Assembly (NCBI GenBank): GCA_016192145.1
Contig: JACPUT010000008.1
Span: 124,001 to 188,000 of the forward strand
Source: Acidobacteriota bacterium
GTDB taxonomy: Bacteria; Acidobacteriota; Holophagae; Holophagales; Holophagaceae
Reading direction: 5' to 3'
DNA: 64,000 nt
Position numbers and translations under genes: made by a program. Shown in pieces: positions 1 through 8,741 of this stretch. The stretch's first letter is position 1, and the number at the start of each line of letters is the position of its first letter. The notes under the pieces were generated by a model. It was not told where the DNA came from. It did not search any database and saw nothing but the letters and a program-made list of their open reading frames with translations.

Positions 1-1720
1 GGGCCAGGGGGCCATGGGGGAGGTGTTCCTCGCGGAGGACCCCGTGCTCGGCCGGGAAGTGGCCATCAAGACGATCCGCCCCGGGGGAACCTTCGGCGAG
101 GACGCTTGGGCCCGCTTCCAGCACGAGGCGCGGGTCGTGGGGGGGCTCAACCACCCCCACATCGTGACCATCTACGACTTCGGGGATGACGGTGGCACCC
201 ACTACCTGGTGATGGAGTTCGTGCCCGGCAAGGATCTGGAGAGGCTCGTCCAGGCGGGGCATCCGAAGGTGGCCCTCATCGAGCTGCTGGCCCAGGCCCT
301 GGAAGGGCTGGCCGTGGCGCACGCCAAGGGCATCGTCCATCGGGATCTGAAGCCCGCCAACATCCTCGTGCGAACGGATGGCAAGCGGTGGCTGGCCAAG
401 TTGACCGACTTCGGCGTGGCGAAGGTGGAGGGTACCTCGCTCACCCAGGATGGCTCCTTCATGGGCACCCTCCACTACATGGCGCCCGAGTACCTGGACA
501 CGGGGAAGGCCAGCTCGAAATCGGATCTGTGGGCCTTCGGCGTGATGCTCTACGAGGTCATCAGCGCGGGCCGGAAGCCCTTCCCCGGGAACAGCCCCGG
601 GCCCATCCTCGGAGGCATCCTCAAGGATCAGATGGCGCCCCTGGTGGCCACGGATTGGGCGGGGCTGCCCCAGGGCCTGAGGGCCGTGCTCAAGCAGTCC
701 CTGGACAAGGATCCCCGGAAGCGCTTCGCGGATGCGGATGCCTTCGCGGATGCCCTGCGCCGGGTCCTGCGCGAGGGCGCCACCGCCAGCCAGGGCACCG
801 CCGCGACGGGGCCCAAGGCGACCACCGATGCGGCGCCGGATTCCCGGGAGGCGCCACCCCCTTCCGCGGGCGAACCCGATGATGGCCCGGACACGGACCG
901 CCTTCTGCGCGTGGGGAAGGGGGACGCCCGCTGGCTCAGCCTCCGGGTGGCCTTGCGGCAGGCGCCGGATGGCGCCCGGGTGATGGTCAAGCCAGGCACC
1001 TACATGGAAGCGCTCGTCGTGGAGCGGAGCATCACCCTGGTGGCCATGGGGGGCCCGGGCAGCGTCACCGTGGATGGGGGCCAGAACCCGGCGGTGATCT
1101 TGAAAGCAGGCACTCTCCGGCTGGAGGGCTTCAACCTCCGGTCCATCGGGGCCATGCCCTTGCTGCAGGAGGGGGGCGATCTGGAACTCCTGGATACCCA
1201 AGTGACGACGGGCCTCGAGGCGGGGATTGAAGCCCATGGGGGCACCCTGCGCCTGGAAGGCTGTGGCTTCGAGGGGGCCGCGGTGGGGTTGCGGATGGTT
1301 CAAGTACCCGCCCAGCTCACGAGGTGCACCTTCACCAGACTCGGTGGTGGAGGAATCGAAGCGGGTGGAGACATGGACCTTCAGCTCCAAGGCTGCTCGT
1401 TCAGCCAGTGCGCCTTCGCGGGCCTCATCGGGCTGGATGGGGCCCGGATCACGATCCAGGACTGCACCTTCGAGGCGTGTGAGGATGCGGGGGTCCACCT
1501 CGACCGGGGGAGTCAGGGCCTTTTCACTGCGTCGACCCTCCAGGCGGCACAAGGCTATGGCCTCTCCCTTGTGAAGGGAGCCACGGCCCGATTGGAAGGA
1601 TGCACCCTCAAGGGGAATGGGGCGGCACCCATCCTGCTGGGAAAAGGGGCCGGAGCACCGGAACTGGTGGCCTGTGTCGTGGAAGGCGCCACGGTGCGGG
1701 AGGAATCCGCTACAACCTGA
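1..1720 (+). CDS. Ser/Thr protein kinase with C-terminal beta-helix domain (5' partial)
   Basis: Hanks-type protein kinase that phosphorylates Ser/Thr of unidentified targets. The first ATG (14) is not the start: the frame is open to the window edge and the preceding codons complete the glycine-rich loop GQGAMGEVF, so the N-terminus lies outside. Counting from that Met, the beta-3 lysine is in VAIK (about 19), HRDLKPAN at 109-116, DFG at 132-134 and MAPEY at 156-160, so the kinase looks active. An Ala/Pro-rich linker (about 258-295) leads to about 270 residues of repeated short beta segments resembling a right-handed parallel beta-helix (pectate-lyase-like); no transmembrane helix separates the parts. 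The gene converges on the PilZ gene and overlaps its end by 11 bp. The kinase call is secure; the beta-helix is inferred from the repeat pattern. Confidence 0.9.
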   Translation, partial: GQGAMGEVFLAEDPVLGREVAIKTIRPGGTFGEDAWARFQHEARVVGGLNHPHIVTIYDFGDDGGTHYLVMEFVPGKDLERLVQAGHPKVALIELLAQALEGLAVAHAKGIVHRDLKPANILVRTDGKRWLAKLTDFGVAKVEGTSLTQDGSFMGTLHYMAPEYLDTGKASSKSDLWAFGVMLYEVISAGRKPFPGNSPGPILGGILKDQMAPLVATDWAGLPQGLRAVLKQSLDKDPRKRFADADAFADALRRVLREGATASQGTAATGPKATTDAAPDSREAPPPSAGEPDDGPDTDRLLRVGKGDARWLSLRVALRQAPDGARVMVKPGTYMEALVVERSITLVAMGGPGSVTVDGGQNPAVILKAGTLRLEGFNLRSIGAMPLLQEGGDLELLDTQVTTGLEAGIEAHGGTLRLEGCGFEGAAVGLRMVQVPAQLTRCTFTRLGGGGIEAGGDMDLQLQGCSFSQCAFAGLIGLDGARITIQDCTFEACEDAGVHLDRGSQGLFTASTLQAAQGYGLSLVKGATARLEGCTLKGNGAAPILLGKGAGAPELVACVVEGATVREESATT

Positions 1721-2807
1721 GGCCCAGCGCCGAGTCGAGCCTCCTCACCAGGGAACCGACCTGCTCACCCGCGTCGAAGGGCAGGGCGCCCTCCACCCCA
1801 TTGGCCAGCGTCTCGGGCGCGAGCACCACGTCCGCCGGAGGCAGCGAGGCGGCGGTGGGCGCCACCTTCAGCCGGAAATAACCCTCCCGGAGGAGTTCCA
1901 GCCGGAGCTTGTCGCGATCGGCCCCCTCGGGCATGAGCAGGCTCAGAGGCACGCACCGGCGCTTGAGCCGCAGGAGGTGGAGGGGTTGGCCTCCCACCGT
2001 TTCAGGCTCGGAGTCGCCGCTTGGGCCAGGCCTGCCCTTGCGCCCGGCCATTTTCTGGGGTTCCTTCTCGGGCAGCACGCTTTGGGCACCCTTGGAAACG
2101 ATCTCCCTGAATCGGAGGGCGGCTTCCAGGCTGGACTGGCCAATCTCGGAGAGGCCCGTGAACTCGCACCCCAAATGCACCACGCCGTTGAGGTCGTAGG
2201 CGCCGGCGATCCGGCCCCGCAACTCCAAGTACGGGGCCTTCTGAAGGTCTTGGACCTTCATGTCGAAGGCCCGGCCCCGATCGAACAGGGCGGTATCCAC
2301 CTTCAAGCGGGCATGGGTCTCCAGCTCCACGATGCGATCCACCCGGAATCCGAGGCCTCCGATGCTCAGGCTGGCCATGGGCCCGCTGGCCGCCAGGTAG
2401 CCATCCGTGATGGTGACGAAGACATTCTCCCGGGGACGGAAGGGATAGCGCTTCTGGCGCCGCCGATCGGCGAGGAACATCTGCTTCGGCCGGCCGAAAC
2501 GGTACTGGAGGTAGCCCTCCCGCCCCTGGAAGGGGACCAGCCCCTCGAACCGTTGATCCCCGTGGGTGACGACGAAATGGAACAGGGCACCCTTCAGGAG
2601 TTCCGGGGGCAGGGCCCGCTGGAGCTTCAGGATCCAATGGTCCTTGTGGATCCCATGGGCGGTGGAGGTATAGGGCAGGGTGGTGGCGCCTTCCACCTTG
2701 ATGGGGAATTCATCTTCCCGTTCATACAGGCCCTGCACCACCTCCTCGATGAAGGCGGGGGCGTCGATGGGGGTCTTCCGGTCCTCGGGCAGCTGGAAAT
2801 CAGGCAC
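1710..2807 (-). CDS. PilZ-domain protein (YcgR-like layout)
   Basis: Probable cyclic-di-GMP receptor. An N-terminal region of about 125 residues resembles the YcgR-N domain, followed by a PilZ-like domain with the arginine motif RRRQKRYPFRP near residue 137 and SLSIGG about 30 residues later, where the family usually has (D/N)xSxxG. The first position of that second motif is Ser, so ligand binding is likely but not certain. The last ~130 residues are an unrecognised extension. The start is GTG with a weak AGGG upstream. The tandem-repeat element at 2844-3009 separates it from ychF, which is transcribed the same way. 365 residues. Confidence 0.72.
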   Translation of the reverse strand: MPDFQLPEDRKTPIDAPAFIEEVVQGLYEREDEFPIKVEGATTLPYTSTAHGIHKDHWILKLQRALPPELLKGALFHFVVTHGDQRFEGLVPFQGREGYLQYRFGRPKQMFLADRRRQKRYPFRPRENVFVTITDGYLAASGPMASLSIGGLGFRVDRIVELETHARLKVDTALFDRGRAFDMKVQDLQKAPYLELRGRIAGAYDLNGVVHLGCEFTGLSEIGQSSLEAALRFREIVSKGAQSVLPEKEPQKMAGRKGRPGPSGDSEPETVGGQPLHLLRLKRRCVPLSLLMPEGADRDKLRLELLREGYFRLKVAPTAASLPPADVVLAPETLANGVEGALPFDAGEQVGSLVRRLDSALGLRL

Positions 2808-2843
2808 GGGAGCCCTATCGGCCAGCCCTGGCGAGGGCTTCAG

Positions 2844-3009
2844 TCTGGAGACTGGAGTCTGGAGTCTGGAGACTGGAGACTGGAGACTGGAGACTGGAGA
2901 CCGGAGGCTGGAGACCGGAGGCTGGAGACCGGAGGCTGGAGGTCAAGCGGCGTCCGACCCAAATTGGCCGTCTCGCCCTGGTGCGCCGGGCCCTACCTCC
3001 AGCCTCCGG
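2844..3009. repeat. Fourteen 7-nt tandem units plus short inverted arm (ychF/pilZ junction)
   Basis: Positions 2844-2941 are exactly fourteen consecutive 7-nt units of the form NNYGGAG (TCTGGAG, ACTGGAG, ACCGGAG, GCTGGAG). The last units (CCGGAGGCTGGAGGT, 2929-2943) are matched by the reverse complement at 2995-3009, across a 51-nt loop. The right arm ends 1 nt from the ychF stop codon and the array begins 36 nt before the PilZ start. This is the same placement as the palindromes in the leu-ilv block, so I read it as a family member with one arm expanded. Confidence 0.8.
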
Positions 3010-3010
3010 G

Positions 3011-4114
3011 CTAGACGTTGAACAGGAAGTGGAGGACGTCCCCATCCTTCACCACGTACTCCTTGCCTTCCGTGCGCTGGCGGCCGGCATCCTTGGCGCC
3101 CTGCTCCCCGCCGTACTGGATGAAATCCTCGTAGGCGATGGTCTGGGCCCGGATGAAACCCTTCTCGAAGTCGGTGTGGATGACCCCGGCGGCCTGGGGA
3201 GCGGTGTCGCCCTTGTGGATGGTCCATGCGCGAACCTCCTTCACGCCGGCCGTGAAGTAGGTCTGCAGGCCCAGCAGCCAGTAGCTCTCGCGGATGAGCG
3301 CGTTGAGGCCCGGCTCCTTGAGGCCGGCCTCCTCGAGGAACATGGGGCGGTCCTCGGCGGGGAGATCTTGGATCTCGGCTTCCAGCTTGGAGCAGATGGG
3401 GATCGCGTGGCAGCCGCGGGCCTGGGCGATCTCCTTGAGGGCGGCGAAGTGGGGATTCGCTTCGGGGTTGGCGATGTCGCCTTCGCCGATATTGCCCACG
3501 AAGAGCACGGGCTTGAGGGTGATGAGGCCGAAGCTCTTGATGAGGGCCAGCTCATCCTTGTCCAAGCCGGCCTTGGAGGCCCACTGGCCCTCGTTCACCA
3601 CGGCGAAGGCCTTCTCCAGGGCGGCCACCAGGGCGGTGGCTTCCTTGTTGGTGCCGCTCTTGGCGTTCTTGCGGGCGCGGTCGAGGCCCTTCTCCAGGGT
3701 CTCGAGATCTTTGAGCACCAGCTCCGTCTCGATGATGTTGATGTCCCGCTCGGGGTTCACGCCGCCTTCGACGTGGGTGATGTCGTCGTCCTCGAAGCAC
3801 CGCACCACCTGCACGATGGCATCCGTCTCGCGGATGTGCTGCAGGAAGGCGTTGCCCAGTCCCTCCCCCTTGGAGGCGCCACGCACGAGGCCCGCGATGT
3901 CCACGAACTCCTGGGCGGCGGGGAGGGTGCGCTGGGGCTTCACGATGACGGCCAGGTGTTCCAGGCGCTCATCGGGCACGTCCACCACCCCCGTGTTGGG
4001 TTCGATGGTGCAGAAGGGGTAGTTCGCGGAGGCCGCCCCGGCACGGGTCAGCGCGTTGAACAGGGTGGACTTGCCCACGTTGGGAAGCCCTACGATGCCA
4101 CAGGCGACGGCCAT
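3011..4114 (-). CDS. ychF: Redox-regulated Obg-family ATPase YchF
   Basis: Universally conserved YchF/OLA1 P-loop ATPase that associates with ribosomes. Visible are the G1 loop GLPNVGKST (residues 8-16), the N-terminal signature [12 protein letters not shown], and a C-terminal TGS domain ending in VLHFLFNV. Length 367 matches the family (about 363). The ATG at 4114 is preceded by a good Shine-Dalgarno (GGAGG, 4 nt away). It is transcribed toward the PilZ gene, separated by the tandem-repeat element. Confidence 0.96.
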   Translation of the reverse strand: MAVACGIVGLPNVGKSTLFNALTRAGAASANYPFCTIEPNTGVVDVPDERLEHLAVIVKPQRTLPAAQEFVDIAGLVRGASKGEGLGNAFLQHIRETDAIVQVVRCFEDDDITHVEGGVNPERDINIIETELVLKDLETLEKGLDRARKNAKSGTNKEATALVAALEKAFAVVNEGQWASKAGLDKDELALIKSFGLITLKPVLFVGNIGEGDIANPEANPHFAALKEIAQARGCHAIPICSKLEAEIQDLPAEDRPMFLEEAGLKEPGLNALIRESYWLLGLQTYFTAGVKEVRAWTIHKGDTAPQAAGVIHTDFEKGFIRAQTIAYEDFIQYGGEQGAKDAGRQRTEGKEYVVKDGDVLHFLFNV

Positions 4115-4307
4115 GATTCCTCCAGACCCTCCAGTATCTCAGAGGGCCGGGCCTGCGTCAGCCTCCAACCTGTTCGTAGACGCCCCCGCCGCGGATCAGA
4201 CCCTCGATCGGCTTTCCTTCGGGGAATGTGACAATTATTTCGTCTGCCCCCTTGCGGTGGGCCTCCGCGCCCCCTAGCCTCCAAGCCGTACCCTCGGGAG
4301 GAGTGGG

Positions 4308-4544
4308 ATGATCGTACGTGCGGAATGGCCAGGCTATGTGGTGGATGTCCTCGTGAAGCCGGGCCAGGAGGTCGAGGAGGACGAAGCGCTCGTCCTGCTG
4401 GAACTCACCGACCAGGGGCGCACGCCCTTTTACGTGAATGCCCCCGAAGCGGGCAAGGTCCGCGAGGTGCTCATCGAGGAAGGGGACTTCGCCCAGGAAG
4501 ACGATGAACTGGTCGCCATCGGGGAATCCGATAGGGATGAGTAA
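4308..4544 (+). CDS. Biotinyl-like carrier domain protein lacking the acceptor lysine
   Basis: A 78-residue single-domain protein that aligns along its length with the BCCP encoded at 4657 (RAEWPGYVVDV versus RAEMAGKVLEV; both end in a D-E/P-V-x-IG-like strand). Where the neighbour has the biotinylation motif ESMKM, this protein reads ELTDQGRTPF: the lysine and flanking methionines are missing, so it should not be biotinylated or lipoylated. Good Shine-Dalgarno (GGAGG, 7 nt from ATG). It lies directly upstream of bccp, separated by a strong hairpin. It may be a structural or regulatory partner, or a decaying duplicate; the intact frame argues against simple decay. Confidence 0.7.
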   Translation: MIVRAEWPGYVVDVLVKPGQEVEEDEALVLLELTDQGRTPFYVNAPEAGKVREVLIEEGDFAQEDDELVAIGESDRDE

Positions 4545-4570
4545 TGCCGCCACGCCGTTGGCCCACGGCA

Positions 4571-4627
4571 TTAGGGGTCTTAACGAAAAATCCGGAATTC
4601 TTCCGGATTTTTCGCAACGGCCCCTAA
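4571..4627 (+). terminator. Nested perfect hairpin between the two biotinyl-domain genes
   Basis: A perfect 14-bp stem, CGAAAAATCCGGAA (4584-4597) and its complement (4601-4614) around a 3-nt TTC loop, ends in TTTTT. An outer TTAGGGG/CCCCTAA pair (4571-4577 and 4621-4627) encloses it. The A-run/T-run symmetry fits a bidirectional intrinsic terminator; partial read-through into the 4657 operon is possible. Confidence 0.65.
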
Positions 4628-4656
4628 ACTGGATCCCATCATCCGTGGAGTGAGCG

Positions 4657-4869
4657 ATGGCGGTAATTCGAGCCGAAATGGCCGGGAAAGTCCTCGAAGT
4701 TTGCGTGGTCGAGGGCGTGAGTGTCAGCGAGGACCAGGACCTGGTCATCATCGAGTCCATGAAGATGCAGATCCCCGTGGGAAGCCCCGAGGAGGGCACC
4801 GTGGTGAAGGTGTTCGTGGTCGCTGAGCAGTTTCTGAACGAAGGCGATCCCATCGTCGAATTGGGTTGA
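4657..4869 (+). CDS. Biotin carboxyl carrier protein (single domain)
   Basis: A 70-residue biotinyl domain with the canonical ESMKM motif (Lys at about residue 36) between two symmetric beta-hairpins. It would carry carboxyl-biotin between a biotin carboxylase and a carboxyltransferase, neither of which is in the window. The AUH-like hydratase starting 3 nt after its stop suggests an acyl-CoA carboxylase such as methylcrotonyl-CoA carboxylase, but that is inference from position only. GGAG lies 6 nt before the ATG. Confidence 0.87.
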   Translation: MAVIRAEMAGKVLEVCVVEGVSVSEDQDLVIIESMKMQIPVGSPEEGTVVKVFVVAEQFLNEGDPIVELG

Positions 4870-4872
4870 ATC

Positions 4873-5661
4873 ATGGCGGAAGTCCGGGTCGAACGGTTGG
4901 GGGGTGAAAACGAGGGCATCGTGCTCCTGGGCCTGGATCGGCCCGCCTCCAAGAACGCGCTGGGGCGGGAGATGATGCGGGCGTTCCGCGAGGCGCTCTC
5001 CACCCTGCGCTTCGATCCCGCCGTGCGGGTCGTGATCCTCCACAGCCTCGTGCCCGGGGTGTTCTGCGCCGGTGCCGATCTCAAGGAACGGGCCGAGATG
5101 GCGCCCCCCGAAGTGGCGGCCTTCGTCCATGGCCTGCGCGCCGCCTTCACCGAAGTGGAGGATCTGCCCATGCCGGTGATCGCGGCCCTGGAGGGCGCTG
5201 CCCTGGGCGGCGGCCTTGAGCTGGCCCTGGCCTGCGATTTCAGGGTGGTCGGTGCTGAGGCCCGATTGGGATTGCCCGAGACCAGCCTCGCCATCATTCC
5301 CGGTGCCGGCGGCACCCAGCGGCTGCCTCGCCTCATCGGTAAGGCCCGGGCCAAGGAGCTCATCTTCACCGGTCGTCGCATCGGCGCCCAGGAGGCCGAG
5401 TTGTTGGGCCTGGCGGAATATTGCGTCGGCGCAGGCCTGGCCCTGGAAAAGGCCCAGGCCTTGGCGCGCGAGATCCTCCCCAACGGCCCCATCGCCCTTC
5501 GGATGGCGAAGCAGGCCGTGAATCGGGGGGTGGAAGTGGACCGGGAGACGGGAATGGCCCTCGAACAGGCCTGTTACGCCCAGGTGATCCCCACGAAGGA
5601 TCGGCTGGAGGGCCTGCAGGCCTTCCGGGAGAAGCGCAAGCCCATCTACCGGGGCGAGTGA
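4873..5661 (+). CDS. Enoyl-CoA hydratase/isomerase, methylglutaconyl-CoA hydratase (AUH)-like
   Basis: Crotonase-fold enzyme that hydrates an enoyl-CoA. The oxyanion-hole segments are [12 protein letters not shown] (62-73) and [13 protein letters not shown] (110-122); the catalytic glutamates are expected at E116 and E136 ([12 protein letters not shown]). From memory, the C-terminal segment with [15 protein letters not shown] closely resembles human AUH, the leucine-degradation hydratase, favouring methylglutaconyl-CoA over straight-chain substrates. 262 residues, full length. It follows the BCCP gene by 3 nt with little Shine-Dalgarno of its own, suggesting translational coupling, and its stop overlaps the start of the next gene (TGATG). 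Confidence 0.88.
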   Translation: MAEVRVERLGGENEGIVLLGLDRPASKNALGREMMRAFREALSTLRFDPAVRVVILHSLVPGVFCAGADLKERAEMAPPEVAAFVHGLRAAFTEVEDLPMPVIAALEGAALGGGLELALACDFRVVGAEARLGLPETSLAIIPGAGGTQRLPRLIGKARAKELIFTGRRIGAQEAELLGLAEYCVGAGLALEKAQALAREILPNGPIALRMAKQAVNRGVEVDRETGMALEQACYAQVIPTKDRLEGLQAFREKRKPIYRGE

Positions 5662-6662
5662 TGGGCCACGATCACGGCCATGCCCATGGCGGGCACTCCC
5701 ACGGCCCCACCACCGTGGGCCGGCTGGCCTGGAGCGCGGGGATCTTCTTCACCAGCTTCGTGATCCAGGGATTGGGCGGACTTTGGACGGGCTCCATCGG
5801 CCTCGTCAGCGACAGCCTGGAAAACCTCAACGATGTGCTGGTGAACGTCCTTGGCATCCTCAGCCTCACCCTGGCGAACCGGCAGGAACCCAACGATCGC
5901 TGGGCCTTCGGGTGGCATCGCCTGGAGGTCTTCAACAGCCTCGTGGGCGCGGGGTTCCTGATCGTCCTGGGCAGCGCCGTGGGGTGGGAAGCCATCGATC
6001 GGTTCCGCAATCCCCATCCCATCCAGACGGGTTGGGTACTGGCTTTCGCATCGATGGGCCTGATCCTCAACATCCTGGCCACCGTGGTGTTGGTGCCCAA
6101 GGACAAGGATCTGCTCCAGAAGGACGCCAATCTCCGGGCGGCCTATCTCCACGCCTTCGCCGACAGTCTCACCTCCATCGCACTCGTGGTGAGCATGGTG
6201 GTGATCCGCATGACGGGGTGGAAGTGGGTGGATCCCGCCATCGCGCTGGTGATCCTCTGCGTCATCTCCCGTGGCGTCCTCCTCCTCCTCCGGGATGCCC
6301 TGGGAATCCTCATGCACCAGGCGGCCTTCGACCATGAGGCGGCCAAGTGCGATCTGCGCGCGTTGCCCGGAATCGTGGGGGTGGAGGACCTCCGCAGCTG
6401 GAAGATCTGCAGCCATCTCACCATCGCCACGGCCCACGTCATCGTGGAGGTGGAGCGATTGGAGGAGACCGAAGCTTTCCTGGAGGACATCGAGCACCTC
6501 CTCTGGGATCGATACGATGTGCGCCACCTGACCGTCCACTTCGAAACCGTCTCCATGGGCGAGCGGCACCATCACCGCTTCATCCATCGCCATGAGGCGG
6601 CAGGCTGCGAAGATCCGATCCATCACGGGGATCATCGTCACGAGCACGATCACGATCATTAG
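5661..6662 (+). CDS. Cation diffusion facilitator (Zn/Co/Cd efflux)
   Basis: Inner-membrane CDF-family divalent-metal/proton antiporter, 333 residues. It begins with a histidine-rich tail ([15 protein letters not shown]), followed by about six transmembrane helices. The metal-site motifs appear in the second (SDSLENLNDV) and fifth (HAFADSLTSI) helices; in the first, Ser replaces the more usual His. A cytoplasmic ferredoxin-like domain and a second His-rich tail (HRHEHDHDH) follow. The ATG at 5661 overlaps the stop of the hydratase gene; the frame is open upstream but that part is out-of-frame hydratase sequence. Confidence 0.9.
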   Translation: MGHDHGHAHGGHSHGPTTVGRLAWSAGIFFTSFVIQGLGGLWTGSIGLVSDSLENLNDVLVNVLGILSLTLANRQEPNDRWAFGWHRLEVFNSLVGAGFLIVLGSAVGWEAIDRFRNPHPIQTGWVLAFASMGLILNILATVVLVPKDKDLLQKDANLRAAYLHAFADSLTSIALVVSMVVIRMTGWKWVDPAIALVILCVISRGVLLLLRDALGILMHQAAFDHEAAKCDLRALPGIVGVEDLRSWKICSHLTIATAHVIVEVERLEETEAFLEDIEHLLWDRYDVRHLTVHFETVSMGERHHHRFIHRHEAAGCEDPIHHGDHRHEHDHDH

Positions 6663-6691
6663 ATGAGGGCCGCCCGGAATCGGCCCTCATC
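6662..6691. terminator. Hairpin between converging genes
   Basis: GATGAGGGCCG (6662-6672) pairs with 6681-6691 around an 8-nt loop. It sits between the convergent CDF and response-regulator genes. There is no clear T-run on either side, so its strength as a terminator is uncertain. Confidence 0.4.
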
Positions 6692-6707
6692 GTAGAGTCC
6701 CCGATCC

Positions 6708-7145
6708 TCACCCGACGGGCAGGGTGGCCAGGGTGAGCCAGAAGGACTGGATGGAGGAGAGCATTTCGGAAAAGGTGCCGAGGTCCGTGGGCTTCACGAG
6801 GTAGGCATTGGCCTGGGCCTCGTAGCACCCCTTGATGTCCCCGTTCCCCATGCTCGTGGTGAGGATCACCGTGGGAATGGTCTTCCACTCGGGCGAGGCT
6901 TTGATGGCCCTCAGCACCTCGAGGCCGCCCACCTTGGGCATGTTGAGGTCGAGGAGGATCAGGTCGGGCCGGGGCGCGCTTTCGAAGGGGGCCTGCCTGC
7001 GGAGGAAGGCGAGGGCCTCCTCGCCATCCCGGGCGGCGTGGATGCGGTTGGGCACGCGCCCATCCTTGAGGGATTCCTGGATGAGGCGGACATCTCCGGG
7101 ATTGTCATCGACGACGAGGATTTCGCAAGGTTGCAGGCCGCTCAT
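6708..7145 (-). CDS. Single-domain response regulator (Rcp1-like)
   Basis: A 145-residue receiver domain with no output domain. The acidic pair is VVDD (11-14), the phosphoacceptor Asp is in LLDLNMP (D66), Thr96/97 precede a Ser, and Lys118 is in LVKPT. The insertion after the acidic pair and the C-terminal extension resemble Rcp1-type regulators that partner phytochrome-like kinases. The ATG at 7145 overlaps the kinase stop by 4 bp (ATGA), so the two are co-translated; the kinase is its likely phosphodonor. Confidence 0.92.
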   Translation of the reverse strand: MSGLQPCEILVVDDNPGDVRLIQESLKDGRVPNRIHAARDGEEALAFLRRQAPFESAPRPDLILLDLNMPKVGGLEVLRAIKASPEWKTIPTVILTTSMGNGDIKGCYEAQANAYLVKPTDLGTFSEMLSSIQSFWLTLATLPVG

Positions 7146-8614
7146 GAGGGACTCCTGTCCATGGGGAGGGTGAAGAGGAACGTGGTGCCTTGATTCGGCG
7201 TGGATTCCACCCAGATCCGTCCGCCGTGGCGTTCGACGATCTTCTTGCAGAAGGCGAGGCCGATGCCGTTGCCCGGATATTCCGCCCGGGAGTGGAGACG
7301 CTGGAAGATGGTGAAGATGCGCTCCGCGTACTGGGGATCGAAGCCGATGCCGTTGTCCTTCACTGAGCAACGCCAGTGGCCGCCCTCCCTCTCGGCGCCC
7401 AGGGTGAGCTCAAGAGGACGGCCGGGGTGCCGGAACTTCAGGGCGTTGGCCAGGAGGTTCTGGTAGAGCAAGGTGAGGTGGCTTAGATCCCCCATGACCA
7501 CCGGCAGGGGGAAGCGGCGGATCGTGGGGGCCGCCTCCTTCACCGCGAGGCTGAGGTTGGCGAGGGCGGCGTCCAGGGCATCCTCCAAGTGGATCCGCTG
7601 GGTGCCTTCCATGGTGTTGCTCAGGCGGGCGTAGGCGAGGAGGTCCTGGATCATCACCTGCATGCGGAGGGCGCCCTGCATGGCGAAGTCGATGAATTCG
7701 TCGGCATCCGTATCGAGGCGGCCTTTGTAGCGTTTCGCCAACAGCTCCGTGAAACTGGAGACCATCCGCAAGGGCTCCTGCAGATCGTGGCTCGCCACGT
7801 AGGCGAACTGCTCAAGGTCCGCGTTGGAGCGGGCGAGCGCCGCGGCCCGTTCCTCGAGCTCGGCCTGCTTCTCCAGGAGGGCCTCCTCCACCCGCTTCCG
7901 CTCCGTGATCTCGAAGCGGATGGACATGTACTGCCAGGGGCGGCCGGAGGCGTCGAGGAAGGGGACGATGGTGGTGTCCACCCAGTAGTAACTGCCGTCC
8001 TTCGCCCGATTCTTGATCTCGCCACGCCACACGTGACCGCGGGCGATGGAAGACCAGAGGTTCGTGAAGAAGGCTTTCGGGTGGTAGCCGCTGTTGATGA
8101 TCCGGTGGTTTTTCCCGAGCAGCTCCTCGCGGCTGTATTGGGAGATTCGGCAGAAGCGGTCATTGGCGTAGGTGATGTCCCCCTTGGCATCCGTGATGGC
8201 CACGATGGCGCTCTCGTCCAGGGCCTGCCGCAGCTCCATGAGCTCCCGGACGGTCTCCTCCTTCGGCTGGGGGGTGCCGAGGGCCGGATGCATGAGGAGG
8301 AGGTGGCCTTCCGGCACGGGCAGGGTGATGAGCTGGGCCCGGAAGGTGGAGCCGTCCCGGCGCGTGAGGAGGCTCCAGGTCTCGGCCCGTTGGCCCAGGA
8401 GCGGCAGCGGCGACTCCGCCGGGATCCGGAGGAGGTCCGCAATGGGCCGGCCGACGGCTTCCTCCCGACCCTGCCCCAGAAGGGCGTGGGCCCCCTCTGT
8501 CCACTCCAGGACCTGGCCGCCCCCGCCGAGCAGGCAGGTCGCCAGCCCCGGTAGATCACCCAGGAGGAGGTGCAGGGTAATGGGGGAAATCGCGGGCGCA
8601 GGCGTCTGGGTCAA
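7142..8614 (-). CDS. PAS-domain sensor histidine kinase (cytoplasmic)
   Basis: 490-residue kinase without transmembrane segments. A degenerate PAS region (about 20-110) is followed by a clear PAS/PAC (about 133-240), a short coiled coil, HisKA with SHDLQEPLR (phospho-His276) and HATPase_c with N390 (LLANALKF), DNGIG (420-424) and GNGIGLA (448-454). The H-box type and the linked single-domain receiver match phytochrome-like kinases, but there is no GAF/PHY domain, so the signal is unknown (redox or small ligand via PAS). The start appears to be TTG with GGACT upstream. The regulator gene overlaps its end. Confidence 0.92.
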   Translation of the reverse strand: MTQTPAPAISPITLHLLLGDLPGLATCLLGGGGQVLEWTEGAHALLGQGREEAVGRPIADLLRIPAESPLPLLGQRAETWSLLTRRDGSTFRAQLITLPVPEGHLLLMHPALGTPQPKEETVRELMELRQALDESAIVAITDAKGDITYANDRFCRISQYSREELLGKNHRIINSGYHPKAFFTNLWSSIARGHVWRGEIKNRAKDGSYYWVDTTIVPFLDASGRPWQYMSIRFEITERKRVEEALLEKQAELEERAAALARSNADLEQFAYVASHDLQEPLRMVSSFTELLAKRYKGRLDTDADEFIDFAMQGALRMQVMIQDLLAYARLSNTMEGTQRIHLEDALDAALANLSLAVKEAAPTIRRFPLPVVMGDLSHLTLLYQNLLANALKFRHPGRPLELTLGAEREGGHWRCSVKDNGIGFDPQYAERIFTIFQRLHSRAEYPGNGIGLAFCKKIVERHGGRIWVESTPNQGTTFLFTLPMDRSPS

Positions 8615-8692
8615 GGTGGAGTCCGTTTGGGAATGGTAGGTGCCTGCGGGACCTTCGCAAAGGCTTTCATTTCAGACTTAACCATCAACAAC

Positions 8693-8714
8693 AGCGGCCC
8701 CCGAGGGGGCCGCT
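8693..8714 (-). terminator. Intrinsic-type hairpin after the SPFH gene
   Basis: AGCGGCCCCC (8693-8702) and AGGGGGCCGCT-like complement (8705-8714) form a 10-bp GC-rich stem 28 nt beyond the SPFH stop. On the minus strand it is followed by GTTGTTGATGG, a weak T-rich tract. Confidence 0.55.
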
Positions 8715-8741
8715 GGATTGAGCGGGGTCACGGAACCCGGA

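Noticed and set aside
2844-2941. CRISPR array
   Set aside because: The 7-nt units have no spacers of CRISPR length and no cas genes are nearby.
4158-4290. Protein-like tail ADEIIVTFPEGKPIEG on the minus strand upstream of 4308
   Set aside because: The segment reads convincingly as protein but has no plausible start codon near it; upstream frame is shadow of the hydratase gene. Left as uncertain, not annotated.
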